Below are positions 13,701 through 26,746 of a stretch of DNA of 64,000 nucleotides, one piece after another. Source of the stretch: Bolinopsis microptera (lineage: Eukaryota > Ctenophora > Tentaculata > Lobata > Bolinopsidae); the NCBI RefSeq assembly GCF_026151205.1, contig NC_087082.1, forward strand, positions 3,748,001 to 3,812,000, written 5' to 3'. The stretch's first letter is position 1, and each line of letters begins with the position of its first letter. A program made the position numbers and the translations under genes. Below the pieces are notes generated by a model. That model was not told the DNA's origin. It saw nothing but the letters and a program-made list of their open reading frames with translations, and did not search any database.

Positions 13701-16700
13701 CTCGAACATATCGAGCCTGGAACTTTCCAGGCTTATTGGAAATTGTACTTAAACCTTCGATGGGAGTGTTCCCCATCTGTAATAACCACTTTACTGGTCA
13801 TCGGTAGCTGGCCTGCAATCGAGCTAGACCAATTTACACCTGCTCCGCCACTCCAATAACCATTAGATCTAGTTATGGGAGTGATCTTCCGATACCCGTC
13901 TTAATAACCCCCACAAAACCCAATCCAGGTGACTAATCACAGTGCAGCAGGTAGGGTAATTTACACTAATTTTACTCCTCCAAACTGGCCCCTCACTGTT
14001 ACATCGTTAACCAGTGAGTTCTGTGTAAGTAATGGCTTTATAAATATAATGACCGTATAAAGATCGCTAATCCGAGTATAGCTTCAGCTGCAAAGCCGGG
14101 TAGATAGCTGAGTTGCTCTCTCTCTCTCTCTCAAGCTCACCCTACTATCGTACGAGTTTAGCGCTCTCTCATTGGCTGAATGGTAAACATACAGGGTCTT
14201 CTCCCATTGGCTGTGCTGACACTACTGAAAGTAACGTCACGGTTATATATTATGTGAGTAGCATGGTTTTGTTACGGAATGGTTGCCAACGCGAGGAAGT
14301 GGTGGTGCAGGAAGCAGGGGGTCGGGCGGTGCGCTCTTTAGAAACATTAGCGTCACATCTTGGTCACATACGCTGGCCACTATTAAGTGTTGACATTATG
14401 TATTTATGTTCACAATCAGGCATCAGCAGATGACACTCACATGACTCTGGTCACAAGACTCTGGTCACATGACTCTGGTCACATGACCGGTACCACATTT
14501 GACAGGGTGTGAGGGTGCAGTGTAGACAGGTATAATTAAAGTGGAGTGACAGAGCTAATTGCCGGTATTTAAAGTGGCACCATGTAGGTAGGGGGAGTTA
14601 GCACAGTGCAACAACTACTTAACAACATGTCGCATGTTGTGTGAGTTCCACCGGAGGTCCCTGTCTTAATGAGAGGGAGAATATACCAGGGTGCTGGTGT
14701 TGAAACCCGGTGAAATGGAAATAGTGAGCACTTTCCGTTTAGTTAAAATTAACACCTCGTTCCAGATGTTGGGAAATAGTCATAATTCCACGCACTAAGT
14801 ATCGGGCTTGTTGTTGTAATATTATGGGGGTGGGCCTGTGGAGAATCACAATGATACTGAGCTGCGATGACAGGATGTACCCTGCCATGTGCCGATCATA
14901 ATTAGTGTAGGGCTAGTAACTGGGCCCCACTTCAATATGCCTAGCAGTTTGAGACCTTATAAGGTCCCCAAAATATGGCTGATGGCCCAAATATGCCCAG
15001 AAGACTAATTGCTGAAAATGAGCTCTTAGTCGTCCTTACAGCTGTTCCATTGTAAGCTAATCAATGGACTGACCTGAAGGAAGGTAGATCCCATTATACT
15101 GGTTGGTTTAGTGGTGTCATTATGCCATCTTTATTGGAGCTGAAGTGGGAGGCGGGTGGACACAGTAGTGTTACACACCCGTAAATTATTGCTTTTTTGT
15201 CATGTGATCTGGTAATTAGGGAGTGGTAGAGCTTGCATGCTTGTCTGGTATTATTTGTAGAATACGATTGAGAATTGTGAGGATTTTCATGATGGATTCT
15301 ATCTATGACCTGTGTATAACTGTAGTCTGTAACTTTTTGAGACTTTTATCTGTATAGTATGGAGTATGGACGGTTTTAACAGTTCAAAAACTTTTTGATG
15401 TGGTCTGACGAGATCACGAGATGGCAGTCTAATCAGAATTAGCATACATACACAAATATGATATAATATTGTAAAATATCTACATTATGTTCAGTAAAAA
15501 TGATGTAATAACCATGATTTTATACATTTTTGCACTCTACTGGTTAACCGGAATGTTTCACGGAAGGCACACTTAAACTCATTTACCAAGATTGTTCATT
15601 TTCTGATTGTTCATTTTCTAATCACAATTAGATTACCGCGAATTACCAGAATTCCACGCAAACTCATATAAATTCCACACTAACAATGAGAATGTCGATA
15701 CCAGGTCCCACATGTAACTTCCACACAAAATATCTCTGTTGGTCTATTTCAAGCAGTGATACAATTACAATCAATAGTTCGATACACCCACAATCCACAT
15801 TCCACACGAGAGTGTAGAATCGCATTAGCACATCACAGTTATCAAGCGCATTGTTCACATTTCATTTACATTCAATAGGATTTACTTTCAGATATAAATT
15901 TATCAACAGCTCAGCCTGAATAGACATGAAACAAACCCGTAATGAAATATGTCTAGGCTCACTGCTTCAGGAAGTTAGATAGTGATACTTGGAATGTTGA
16001 TAACAGCGGGGTAAGTTATATTGTTTTAATTTCGGTGCGGCTCGTTACACAGGACTAGAGCTCAATTCTTAGTATTGAGTATAGTATTGCCACGGTATAT
16101 TATCCCCTATAATCTATATCACATACAATCTATATCACATACAATATGTTCATATGCAAGCCTCTTGATTATATACTCATGAGCTGAGCTGTGATACACT
16201 GGTAATAGCATTAATACTCCGTATCTTCGCTTGGATTAAGACGACCAATCTAGCTGGCATGAAATTTAATTTATAGCATTTCAGCTTCTTAAACAGGTAA
16301 CCAAAGTGATCTACGTCATTTTCAATCCATCCAAACAAGACACAAGATCTCAACACGTCTAGCCAACCAGGGAACACGTCAGCTGCTATTTTAAATATGA
16401 CCTGTAGGCTGTATCCAGTCTGTGCAGAGAGCTGCTGCTGTAGCCTGTAGTAACTGGTAACTGGTAACTGGTAACTGGTAACTTGTAACTGGTAACTTGT
16501 AACTTGTGTAGATTCTGTGCAGGCACACCAGCCTGTCTGCACACTGCAGACACGCTGTTCCGTAACAGTGCGATTAGATTAATTAAAGTTGTGCAGTATT
16601 TAGCACCTGATATAGAATGAGCGGATAATATCACGACTAAGAAACTGTGTTTGTTGTCGGTTGGGGAGGAAGTGGGCTTAGCTTTTATAATAACTTTTGT

Positions 16701-19700
16701 TAGGGCAAAATTTTAGAATTATTTTATTGCCATCAAACTCAATATCTTCCCAAGAGCAATCACTTCCTACATATACCTGGGATATCAGATATATATCGTT
16801 AAACTTATAAAAAATCTGATAAACCTTCTGGGAAAATTCCGTGAGATATTTCAGCGAAATTTAAACAGAAATGGGCAATTTCGGGCAGTATGAACAGCTT
16901 TTACTGAGAGAAGCAGACTGTAAAAATTACATTATCTTATTTATGGCACTTATTTTAAGTGCCCTTATCAGCGAATATAATATGTTCAAAACTTGGCACC
17001 TTTATATTTCCATACCTAATCGTCACTCTAAATTTAAACCAGTTGTTATATTTAGAAAAGTTGGCTCAAATAACAGGAACACGCTAAAAGGCACGTAGCC
17101 AAGTTGATTTGAGAACAGCATGATAACAGATGGTATTTTGTTAAAATAACGGGTGCTATTAGAGACACTTTTAACATAAGAAGTGAAAGAGGGCATTTCA
17201 CTGAAGAAAACGGAGTTGTCACGAGGGAAACTGTCGTTGTAAAGTTAACAAGTCTGCTCATTAAAGTTGGAGTATATTAGCCGTAAACTGTTAGTGTTAT
17301 CATGCTGAGTGTTAGTCCTGGTTACGGTGGTTTAAAGTTTATTTCATGTAACATCCATCTTCTGACCATAAATCAAAACAACTAGACCATCACTTTGTTC
17401 GCGGTATTTTCAAAACCCGTCGATTATAAAATGCAGTAAACGCAATAATCCAGGAATTGATATCCATTTTTATGTGGAACACTACTTAAGGGTACTCAGC
17501 CCATCCTTTAATTTTTTAAATAATCATCTATATTACGTCCGTGTTATCAGCACTTAGAATTAAACTAAACGCTGGAGTAACAATATTATATTATAGTGGA
17601 GCGGAAATATTAAATTATACATATTATAAATTATATGAGTAAACGTATTGTTTCAGTTTTCAATAATTTTAGAATTAAATTTTAACAATTGCACCTCTCT
17701 ACAGAACTAGAAGACGTACTGAAACTAATAGAGCCGAATATTAAAGTGCACGCCGGGGCGGATAGTTAAAAAGCTGCTTCACGATGCAAAACGGTAGCTC
17801 TTTTTCCGTTTATCAAGATACTATTCTTTGTCTTGATCTAATATTTCATAAATTATTACACGCGATCGAGGCAAATCACATCAAGACTGTCTTTTAAATG
17901 GATTACATTGCATTTTACCATTCCTTACACACCAATTAGCTAGCGTGGAAACGACCAGGGCCGGGCCTGGGGGTCTTCCGCGAAAATTCTTCGTAACATA
18001 GTACGTAAGTTCCTACGTATTAATAACAGCTTACGAACTATCACTAAGTACATCCACGAAACTTCATAACTTTGAGAAAATTATTAGAGAGAGTGTCTTC
18101 CGCGAACCGGAGTTTACGAACTTAGTGTCCCATCATTGATAGAATTAGCGAACCATCGTGTGTGATAATTACCACCGAATAAGGGATCCCAGAGCTCCTT
18201 GTTTGGAAGTATCAAGTTTAAAATGTTGTCTTCGCAATCTAATTTGCATTGAGATCAGGGGTTACTACATTTTGGTTCTGCCATTGTTAAGGTTTGTGTG
18301 TTATTTTCTGTATTGCAAAGGTTATATACAACGAATAAACATTTTCATTTTTTAAAATGATGTACAATGAATAGTTAATTATTGTAAACCTTTTAGTAGT
18401 CCTGATATAATATAGTCCTGGTATAATGTTATCATTCCATGCTTCAAAGTATATAAAGAATATCTATTATCTATGTATTTATAAATTGAAATTTCCTTGC
18501 GGATATTTCATCTGTAGCTTCAGTTTCATGAGCTGAACGATCTGTTTTAAATTCGCGTTCATGGTATCCTGCCGGTCTAACAATTGTTTGTACTCAGCTC
18601 TTCTGACATCACGAGTAACAGTACGGTTACTCGAAATTGGCGGCGCTCTTGCCGCACCTGCATTAGAACGAGCACCAGTATTTATACCAGCACTTGTACC
18701 AGCACATGTACCAGCATTTGTAGCAGCACTTGTGATAGTACCAGCACCAGCACTAGTACCAGCATTAGCATCTGTGCCAGATCAGAACATTCCTTTCACG
18801 ATCGCAGCTGATATTGAGGACGACATACAAGAAGAAAATGAGGCTCGGGAGGCAGCTGCGAGACAGGGACCTTATTCGCAGCCGTCAAATAACAGCTTGT
18901 TGATGGGGTTCATGACCCGGAAATTGATTACAGATACGTATTTTAAGTGAAAGTTATTATATGCATGTATATTGTATAAATGTTTTAGTTATAATAATAG
19001 CATGACGATAGTATAATACCCTATCTAATACCAATAATGCTAATCTTAATTTTACGATTCTATTGTAGAATCATTACCTTTTATTTACTCTGATTAAAAA
19101 TGTTGAAACATACGTTCACGTTATAATCCAAAGTTGTTTAGGATAGAATTGTATTGATCGACAACGTCAGCCTGAGAATAATGACTATTTTTTCTGACTT
19201 AAGAACTAATATTTTGATCGTAAGTACACCCCAACCCGTACTTACGAACTAATCCCATTTCTATCATGTTACGTACGAACTTAAGAAGTTCGTAAACAGT
19301 TAAGTAGAAAAAAAACTCATTAGAAGTGTCACATTACTAATTATTTGTGGACTTAAGGCGAAAAATTTGGTAGTTCGTAACTGCACGCCAAAGTTCGTAA
19401 CTTTAGGAAGTCAAATGATCATAACTGTATTTCATGGATACAGATACGCATTATAAATGCAAAATCTTCGTATGTTAGTTCGTAAGTTGGACAAAGATCG
19501 TTTCGCGGAAGACCCCCAGGATCAAACAATGACCAAAAAATGAGCCCGGGAATATGCGTGTGGATTGGATTAACAGCAGTAAAAATTAGATCATCTCGGA
19601 TCCTGTGAATGTAGGATTGGAAAAATCCTAAAAATTGAAACTTTTGCACATTCTACGAGCCCTAGATACCACGGCTGATGTGATTACTGTTTAGTACGCT

Positions 19701-19939
19701 TATGATAATTTAACTGTTATTGTTAACAGTTAATTAAACACAAACTTACACAATACACAACATCAACCAAACAAACAAACAAACTGTACCTTCATGAGAG
19801 AAATAGCATTGCTGTCAGTGATTTCTTTAGGTTCCCCATTGTAAACGTTATAATGAATGTTGTTCTCACTGAACCCGTAGGTTACACATCTCCCCTTCTC
19901 GTGGACCAGAGAGTCTGCTACCTCATACTGACCACGAAC
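666..19939 (-). CDS. NPC1: NPC1 intracellular cholesterol transporter, 19 recognised exons
   Basis: Multi-pass late-endosome/lysosome protein that takes sterol from NPC2 and exports it from the lumen. Exons, 5' to 3': 19790-19939, 8948-9127, 8572-8739, 8217-8360, 7849-8005, 6997-7218, 6603-6757, 6207-6383, 5730-5872, 5368-5581, 5117-5238, 4671-4944, 4381-4554, 3167-3275, 2770-3006, 2520-2648, 2231-2371, 1887-2098, 666-1717. All have AG acceptors and GT donors and every junction keeps frame. Seen in order: cysteine-rich N-terminal sterol-binding domain ([15 protein letters not shown]), proline linker then ILGLDG before a membrane helix, [10 protein letters not shown], the sterol-sensing domain with [26 protein letters not shown], and the C-terminal membrane block with FPYSV-like [14 protein letters not shown] and [18 protein letters not shown]. 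About 1386 codons versus about 1278 in human; the excess is mostly the C-terminal tail. The upstream signal-peptide exon was not found. NPC1L1 is the alternative; a single family member cannot be assigned further from sequence alone. Confidence 0.93.
3412..4276. mobile_element. Non-autonomous TIR element in an NPC1 intron
   Basis: The left end reads GATGGTAAATGCGTTT and the right end, reverse complemented, GATGGTAAATACGTCA. Subterminal copies of ACGTATTTC lie inside both ends. This looks like a small DNA transposon in the intron between 3276 and 4380. No transposase frame is seen. The element contains the tRNA-like sequence at 3545-3615. Limits are approximate and no target duplication was confirmed. 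Confidence 0.45.
3545..3615 (+). repeat. tRNA-like sequence (pseudo-tRNA or SINE head)
   Basis: A-box-like TGGCCTAATTGG at 3551-3562 and B-box-like GAGTTCGAGAC at 3594-3604, with a four-pair T stem (CGAG/CTCG). The acceptor stem does not pair and the anticodon loop lacks the invariant T33, so I do not call a functional tRNA. It is probably a decayed tRNA-derived repeat. Confidence 0.4.
8061..8157. repeat. 19-bp minisatellite, five units
   Basis: Five tandem copies of ATTAGCCTGGGAATGCGAG with few substitutions, in the NPC1 intron between the exons at 7849-8005 and 8217-8360. Confidence 0.9.
11775..11856. repeat. About 23-bp minisatellite, four units
   Basis: Tandem copies of CAGCTAGATCACTACTCAGT followed by ACT or ACC, the last one truncated, inside the large NPC1 intron. 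Confidence 0.85.
14436..14490. repeat. 16-bp minisatellite, CACATGACTCTGGT
   Basis: Three to four tandem copies of a CACATGACTCTGGT-type unit in the large NPC1 intron. A short TC dinucleotide run lies just upstream near 14117-14132. Confidence 0.75.
16448..16507. repeat. Short tandem repeat, GGTAACT units
   Basis: Seven or more copies of an eight-base unit close to GTAACTGG or GTAACTTG. It produces artificial reading frames on the minus strand rich in VTSYQLP repeats, which I do not treat as coding. Confidence 0.85.
17966..19520. mobile_element. DNA transposon with 20-bp perfect TIRs, PIF/Harbinger-like
   Basis: The terminal inverted repeat CCTGGGGGTCTTCCGCGAAA is perfect at 17966-17985 and, inverted, at 19501-19520. 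Both subterminal regions carry many TTCGTAAG/CTTACGAA-type words, as expected of transposase-binding repeats. The plus-strand frame at 18561-18949 ends with acidic [19 protein letters not shown] then [11 protein letters not shown], which resembles the C-terminal tail of Harbinger nucleases. The middle of that frame is a degenerate ACCAGCAC minisatellite (about 18665-18775), so the element is probably inactive. No target duplication is obvious. Superfamily is a guess; the TIR boundaries are firm. Confidence 0.65.
19790..19939 (-). CDS. NPC1: NPC1 first recognised exon (N-terminal domain)
   Basis: Fifty in-frame codons between an acceptor (TTCCAACAG, minus strand) and a donor (GTACAG). The peptide carries [10 protein letters not shown] and ends SNAISLMK, which joins in phase 0 to [14 protein letters not shown] of the exon at 8948-9127. 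This matches the start of the NPC1 luminal cysteine-rich domain, just after the signal peptide. The intron that follows is 10662 bases, while most others in this gene are a few hundred. Because it begins with an acceptor, at least one 5' exon with the start codon and signal sequence must lie to the right; I could not identify it between 19940 and 26700. Confidence 0.85.
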
Positions 19940-22900
19940 CTGTTGGAAGAGAGATGTTAATTGTAATTATCAACTAATTAGCTAATTAACTAATCATTTC
20001 TGTGTGATTGTTAAGTTTTACAATTGTAGAATTGAAGTGGACTGTAACTGTAATTGTGAAGGTTTTGATAAAGTGAGTTGGGTGAGTTTCGGGTTAATAT
20101 AATGAGGATACGAAAACGTCGCTTGTAGTTGTTAGCTAACAAAAATGAAGGCTTGGCGATGTGGTGGGAGATACCGCGTGACACAACTGACAACTTGACA
20201 ATGCCGATCGTTTAGTTCATTTCTTAGAAAAATCGTAGCTTTCAACCGAACTCAGAACTGTACAGAATTTGTACACCTGTGCAGCTATGGTCACCATTTT
20301 TTATAGCAGCCAATTATACCAAATCTTTTCATGATAATCCATGGAAAAAGAAAAGGCCACAATAGAATAATGAATATTATATGCGATTTTGTATCAATTT
20401 TCCAGGAATTGGTTTTAATCATAGATTGTCGTCGCTGAGCTGATAGTGATTGAGATATCTCGGTCATAATGCCAAATCTCGTTCAATTGCTTGAGATAGT
20501 AGCCATTATTCAAAACTGATAAGGATGAACATTAAATAAATGCATCCTGTGTCCAATCTGCTGTATTGTAAATTAATAGAATTTCAGCCTGAATATTACG
20601 ATCAATCCTGTCTGATAATCCAGCAGCCCTCATGCTGACTACCACTGCACATATAACACATTATGGCTTCCCTGTGATACTGTGATAGTCTACACACACT
20701 CGCAAGAAAACAGTCTACAGAGATAATGTTGCGAAGTGTTGAAAGTGTGTGAAGATATACTAGCACTATCTCGGTGAGAGATCTCTAGACTTATCTAGAG
20801 TTATAATATCTAAGAACAATATCGGCAATAAAACCTGACAACCAGCTAGAGTTATCTAGACTTATCTAGAGGTATGTACAGTTATGTGGCATACTGTGGG
20901 AGCAATATCTGTAGAACCCAGAGCTCGACAAATGCTCTTTAATACTGACGCAGACGGAGTAGTAGTAGCAGTGTTGAAAGGTGGGCTGGGTGATGTAACG
21001 GGTCAAGATATACTCCTGACACGTACTCTGTTCCTGCCTAGGCATTACTACATAATATATGTTACCCAGTGTTATAACTATGCGGACCTGCCTTACCTTA
21101 CATCATACTATGTTGCACTTTTACCTAACGTCAATACTTCAATACGTTATGTGGCACTGGGGTGGGAGGAGTACATGTATTGGGGTACCAGTACTGGGGT
21201 GGGAGGGGTACACGTGCGTCGTACAGTGACCGGTGATTGTGATGTAATTGAGAAAAATCTAGTACAGACTCGTGTTTAATATCTTCTTTATTGGGTTCAT
21301 ACTTCATTATACTATTTGTTTGTTTTCATTTGAAAGTTCGAACAAAGGTTTTGTCAAGATCACATTAAAATTGAATTAAAGCCGGCATAAGTAACAGTTG
21401 CTACTTGCTTGGCGTTTATAATGTTGATGTAAAAGTAGTCATTATAGAACATATCTCTGTCTCTCAGTAGTGTAGACTGATTTTCAAGAACAAAAGTATA
21501 TTTACAAATACACAGGTCGTGAGGGAAACCACTGAATTTCTCTACCAATGACAGCCCACAATAATTTAAATTGAAATATTACGTAATATCTCCACTATCC
21601 TTGATATGTGTACAATGTACACACTAAGCATTATATGAGATGAGGAAATAGCGTCATAACCTATCGCTACACACTACATGCCGTGGTAATGACCTCCAGG
21701 GAAGGCTGTATATAATAAAGCTAAAGGGCAAGTGGTATTAGTTATATGAGGGACATTCTCATTGGTTAGATTGGATAAGAAAGAGTTATTTCTCATGTGG
21801 ACTACAATGGGTCGGCAATCGGCATAACACGCCGGGCCGTGTTAATGATTACACAGCCTGCTACCCTAGGATCAAATTAAGGCTCTTAGAGACCTAGGAC
21901 GACCAATACCATTAGTATAATTTATTTGTAAACTTAATTGCCCATCAATTTATTAGCTCATGAATTATTTTGTGTTTTTGGAGGAAAATACTGCTACCAA
22001 GTGACAAGCACATGAATTTCGTTAAGTTCTATTATTAGATTATTATCCTGTATTCCCATAACATACTGTACTTGAAAAGTAGGCAAAAGTAAGTTGCATG
22101 ATCATTGCTCAATAAAACAGCGGGAACTGTGTTATATATTTATATCAGTGCGTAATATAATTATAGTGCTGATATTAATATAAATGATGATAATCATGTA
22201 AATTCGATTATGAATATAGCGATAGACTAATGGCTGATAGTTTGATGTTGCTAAGGAATGATGCTAGGGATATGATGCAGACAGAGAATTTTTGTGATAC
22301 ATATAAAATATTTATGTAATATTTTCTATTCGGGCACGCTTGAAAGCATCAAGATGCAATAACTTCTGCTCGGGGAATAAAAATTATATTTTTCTGACAT
22401 TTTGAAGTGCAAATTCAAGGTACCCAAATTAACTAAATTAACCGACATGTCCAAATACGCCATATTAACCTATTCCAATCAGCCGATAAACTCCACAAGA
22501 AGTGCCACTTCCTGTGTTTTATCTCCACACCAGCCGTCATGTTAGTCTACATGTGTCATCACATCAGAGGACAGACGGGGTGACGTGTGAAGATCATTAT
22601 CTGAGGGGCTCACAAGATTATTTACCAGATCTGCTTACTTTATATCATACTAACCAGATAACATCTGTTAAATCACCGCATGTGAGTTTACACATGGTAC
22701 TTATTCAGTGATCACCGCTGGTGGTTGAAAAAGAGAACAATGGTTGATGAGTTCTGGAGAGTATTTAGGACTGTATTAAGATGTTGGATCTTAGTGGGCT
22801 GACTTGTATATGTGTGGTAGAAGTACTGAAAACTGTGTAACACATCATACTAAGCAATTAACGGACTGAATTAATAACATACTGTAAGTTAACTGTAACA

Positions 22901-25900
22901 CTGTAACAGTATGTACAGGTTTCAACATATTTTGTGAACACATCAAGGCAGACTCATTCTCTGGACGTTCCTGAGCAATTCTAACGCTACGAACCTGCTT
23001 GGGCCTATACTAACTTATTCATTTAAACTAACTACTAACGGCGTCACCTGGTAACGCTATGCTATATCCCAGTATTAACGGCAAATTGTAAGTTAAATTA
23101 TCCGAAAATGCACGTGGTGTGATTACCAGCGGACTATTGTGGTTGTTATTTATCGCACGTTTAAAAAGCTTGTTTATCCTTTTAGCGAGCAGCTACTTGA
23201 ACATACACTGCACCTGGATGTCACGGTAAGTTTTATGTTAACAGCTGATATTGCATCATTACTATATCTATATACGACTACCTACAATGCTATCTTTGAT
23301 TATTACCGCTAATTACCACAAGCCTTGCCGGCACAAGAAGTACATAAAGCAGTAAACTAGCTTGTAGCTAACGACCAGAGGGCGTGCCTTGCAACAAAGT
23401 GGTCTGCAGAATAGCCACTTGGTTCAAACCACTGTTTGTATACTGGAGTCAGTGGACGCGTTACGAGTTCAGTCTGGTCGGTATTAGCTAGCTGTTATTT
23501 CCAGTTCAGTCGGTGTTCAACAGTAGGATAATAAAACGAGGCAAGGAAAGTGCTACATGGTAATTGCTCTTTTATCTGGCCATTAAGATATAGAATTCAG
23601 ACTCTGTAGCGAAGCTCATTTAACGCGTATCTGGATGCTGCACTGTGAAGATGTCATATAACCGACATAGAAAAGACGGCACAGGTGTCAGTGGTAAGCA
23701 AGAAGCATGCACTTATGAGAACTTGCAGTCAAGCGCATGGAAAATAATAATCATTAACAGTACGAATATCGTCAAAGACGCACGAACTACAGTACACGAG
23801 TTGATGCCCAGATAGAAAATGCAACCCAAAAGAAACTTTCAACTGTACTGATAGGTTTTTTAAAATCAAGATTGATGTTCCAGTGGAGGGAACTTATTAT
23901 GAATTTGATGTTAACGTTTCATTTACACACTAAAATGCAAACACACTCTTAAATATTGCTGCTATTGTGCCTAGGTCTATGCTACAAATATCGATATAGC
24001 TCATGTTAAAATAGTAAATGCTTGAATCACGATAGTGAAATGAATGGTAAATGATATACAAATTTGATTCCTCGTTGAGTTTTATGTTAAACTATGAGGA
24101 GTTTGTAAATATTGACTTGGAGTATGTATGGATGTTAAAACATTCAATTTGGAGGACTGAAAACCGAATAGTGTTGAAAAACGTAACACAGATCAAATGA
24201 ATTATAAAGATACGGAAGTCGGAACAACAATCAATTTGTTGTAAAAAGTAAATAAATGAGAAAACAGACTGATATTTACCTTGGCTAAGATCCCCAACGA
24301 TAAAACTAGCAAGTAAAGCTTATCGAACATTGAAACTAGGGCAAATATTTAATACTAAGCACGTTATTTAAAAAGACACAGCGTAGAACAGTTATGCTAA
24401 GAAAGCTACGTACATGCTTTTATAGACTGCGGGAATTGACAAGCCTTCAGATATCACCTCATTTCGCGCGGCTCTATATGCTCCTTTATCAAAATAAGCG
24501 CAAATGTAGTGACTTACTAAATTGCGCGGCGGCTTGAATAAAATTGCGCGTCACGGTTAGAATTTTGATTTTTCGTAAATTTAACTGCTAACACAAATGA
24601 CTACTCATATCATTTGTGAACCGGATACTGAATAAACGATATCATGAAATTTATCATTTTGCATAAATTTTAAAATCGTGTAGTTATAATTTGATTTGAT
24701 GATTGCAGATTGTGTAATTTTATAAAACTTTGGAAATTAGCCTAATCTTTACATATGCTGTACAAGCTATTCATAACGTCCAGTCTAAGCCTGTAGCTGT
24801 ATTCATTTTGAGTGTTAAACGTTAAAAATTTATTTTAGATTTGATAGTTGTTGTTATTTCAGTAAAACACTATCAATACAACATAATACACAATAAATAA
24901 TATGTTTAAAAGTTATATGGCATTTTGTTGTCATACGTTGTATGACCCGCGGCTCCCCCTGTATCGTCGAAACTCTACAGGGGTCCACTATAGTGAAGCG
25001 ACCGTGGGGGTCACCACGTGATACAAGCATTTTGACCTCCGAATATTTTTGCTTCGTAAACGCCGCGCAACAAGTCTTATTTTATTTCGTAAAAGATGTC
25101 CACAGTTAAAATCGAGCGTCACTCTGATCTAAGATTTCGATATCTCCATTGATGATACAATTTTGACTTGAACGTTTAATAGTTATAACAATGAGCAATG
25201 AGTATAAGTTAAGACGTAATTGGTCATTATGAATTCACCACATGCTGACGTACTTATAGTTATTAGTAAGTTTTGAGAAGTTCATTCTTTCATATTTGTT
25301 TCGTTGTCGTCGTTCTAAAACCAGTCTGCGTTTAGAAATAGTGAGCGACGTGATAATTTTGTCAATATCCCTTGGTAATGTATGATCGAGGTCAATTAAT
25401 TTAATCAGCAGTGAACATGAACACAGCACTGTATTTTAGTGAGAATTGACTTTTCATATACGTCACTGTCAGACTTGCACTAGTAATTCCTGGAGGCTGG
25501 AGCTGGGGAATACAATAGAAAATGACGATAAAACTTTGCTAGCAATGCATGGGTGCCTGAACTTTGACGAAAATTCCAGTGTGCTGTAATAAAATGCATT
25601 GTCTTAAATAGCTGCTGATGACGCAGTTTTGATGATGTTATTATTATTAAATCTAAAATAGCTAATAATTTAATAAATTATTAACAGGCCCCTTAACGTG
25701 GGCAATAATATACGCTTTATAAATTATATAAACAAATTGCAGTCTATTTTTCCAATGTTGTTAAGTGTCTCTTTAGATCTGTTTTGGTGTTTCGTGGGAG
25801 TTCCCACATTTGTTGGTTGAGAATGCTCAACATAACATACATGATGCTTGACTGCTTTATTGACCCGGACAGGCACCGGGGGCAGACATCCCAACACCAT

Positions 25901-26746
25901 GCCAGTGCGTTGGGACATAGTGTTGGTCTGCTTCAGGACGTGTTAGATCCTAGAGAAGCCGCCATCCCCTCTACTGCTTTAGCTCAGCGGCAGTATGAGC
26001 CCTGGTTTCCTGCCACATTGGTACCTCTGAAAGTACAGAAAAGTGGTGGATTTCGGGGTCCAGGATCCTCCCTCTTTATTCTTTACGGTGGTATTATTTC
26101 TCTGAGATGTTTGCAGAGTCTTTATTTTATGATCTTTCTAGTTTAGTTGGATAAATCCTGGAGAGCATCATTTTGTCCCCAAAGAAATTCGACTCTTCTA
26201 ATGATGACTCTACAAAAGTTGTTCTGCAGGCTTTGTGACTTGAGTTCTAACCCTTTAACAGGCTTTGGAGCAGTTTTTACCTAACTTACAGTTTTTAACT
26301 GGTCCAGGGATACAATTTTCACTTGATAAATGAGCTGTTTCTGTGATGCAGGATGTGTCTTGCAGTAGCCATCAATACAAAATTGCCTGTTTATAAAAGT
26401 TTTTCATATATTTTGTTTTCAGCTAAAATTCTAATGGTCATTTGATATTCTTATCTGTTCAAATCAGCATCATTTAATTATCTTGTCTTCTGTTCAGTCT
26501 CCAAGATTAAGTTCTTGAATGATAATCTGTTGATGGTTAGGCTTAGGTTTTCATTTGACATGTAATACCGAATTGAAGTGCATGTTACATGTTACATTCA
26601 TTTGTCAGTGTTAGCTTTAACAGTTTCATTTATTGTGCTGTTTTTTTACCAACAAAAATGTCTATCATAATGTTCAATTAACCACTTTAACGCCCAGCTA
26701 ATAGCTTTGCTGTAAAAACATGTCACCAGGATAAAGACAATTTAAA
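19940..26746. other. Intergenic stretch between head-to-head NPC1 and CILK1; 5' exon(s) of NPC1 not located
   Basis: No protein-like frame is convincing. The 131-codon plus frame at 20884-21279 lacks any motif. A more GC-rich, low-stop block at 25840-26090 stands out against its surroundings but resembles nothing I know. The missing NPC1 signal-peptide exon and the promoters of both genes should lie in this interval. Confidence 0.5.

Larger units (their letters stand above)
9128..17965. other. Left part of the 10.7-kb NPC1 intron; no gene recognised
   Basis: No coding frame here resembles a known protein. The stretch holds simple tandem repeats (11775-11856, 14115-14132, 14436-14490, 16448-16507), listed separately where notable. 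The rest is unstructured AT-rich DNA as far as I can see. A decayed transposon could have escaped notice. Confidence 0.5.

Noticed and set aside
16177-16634. Minus-strand frames rich in VTSYQLP
   Set aside because: Translation of an eight-base tandem repeat.
20884-21279. 131-codon plus-strand open frame as a gene
   Set aside because: No recognisable motif, no plausible splice context, and it contains a local GGGGTGGGAGG repeat; likely chance.
25990-26010. U4-like snRNA word (GGCAGTAT)
   Set aside because: Only a short word matches; no U4 structure around it.
25784-26146. 120-codon plus-strand frame as a gene
   Set aside because: No domain or motif recognised; kept only as a compositional oddity.
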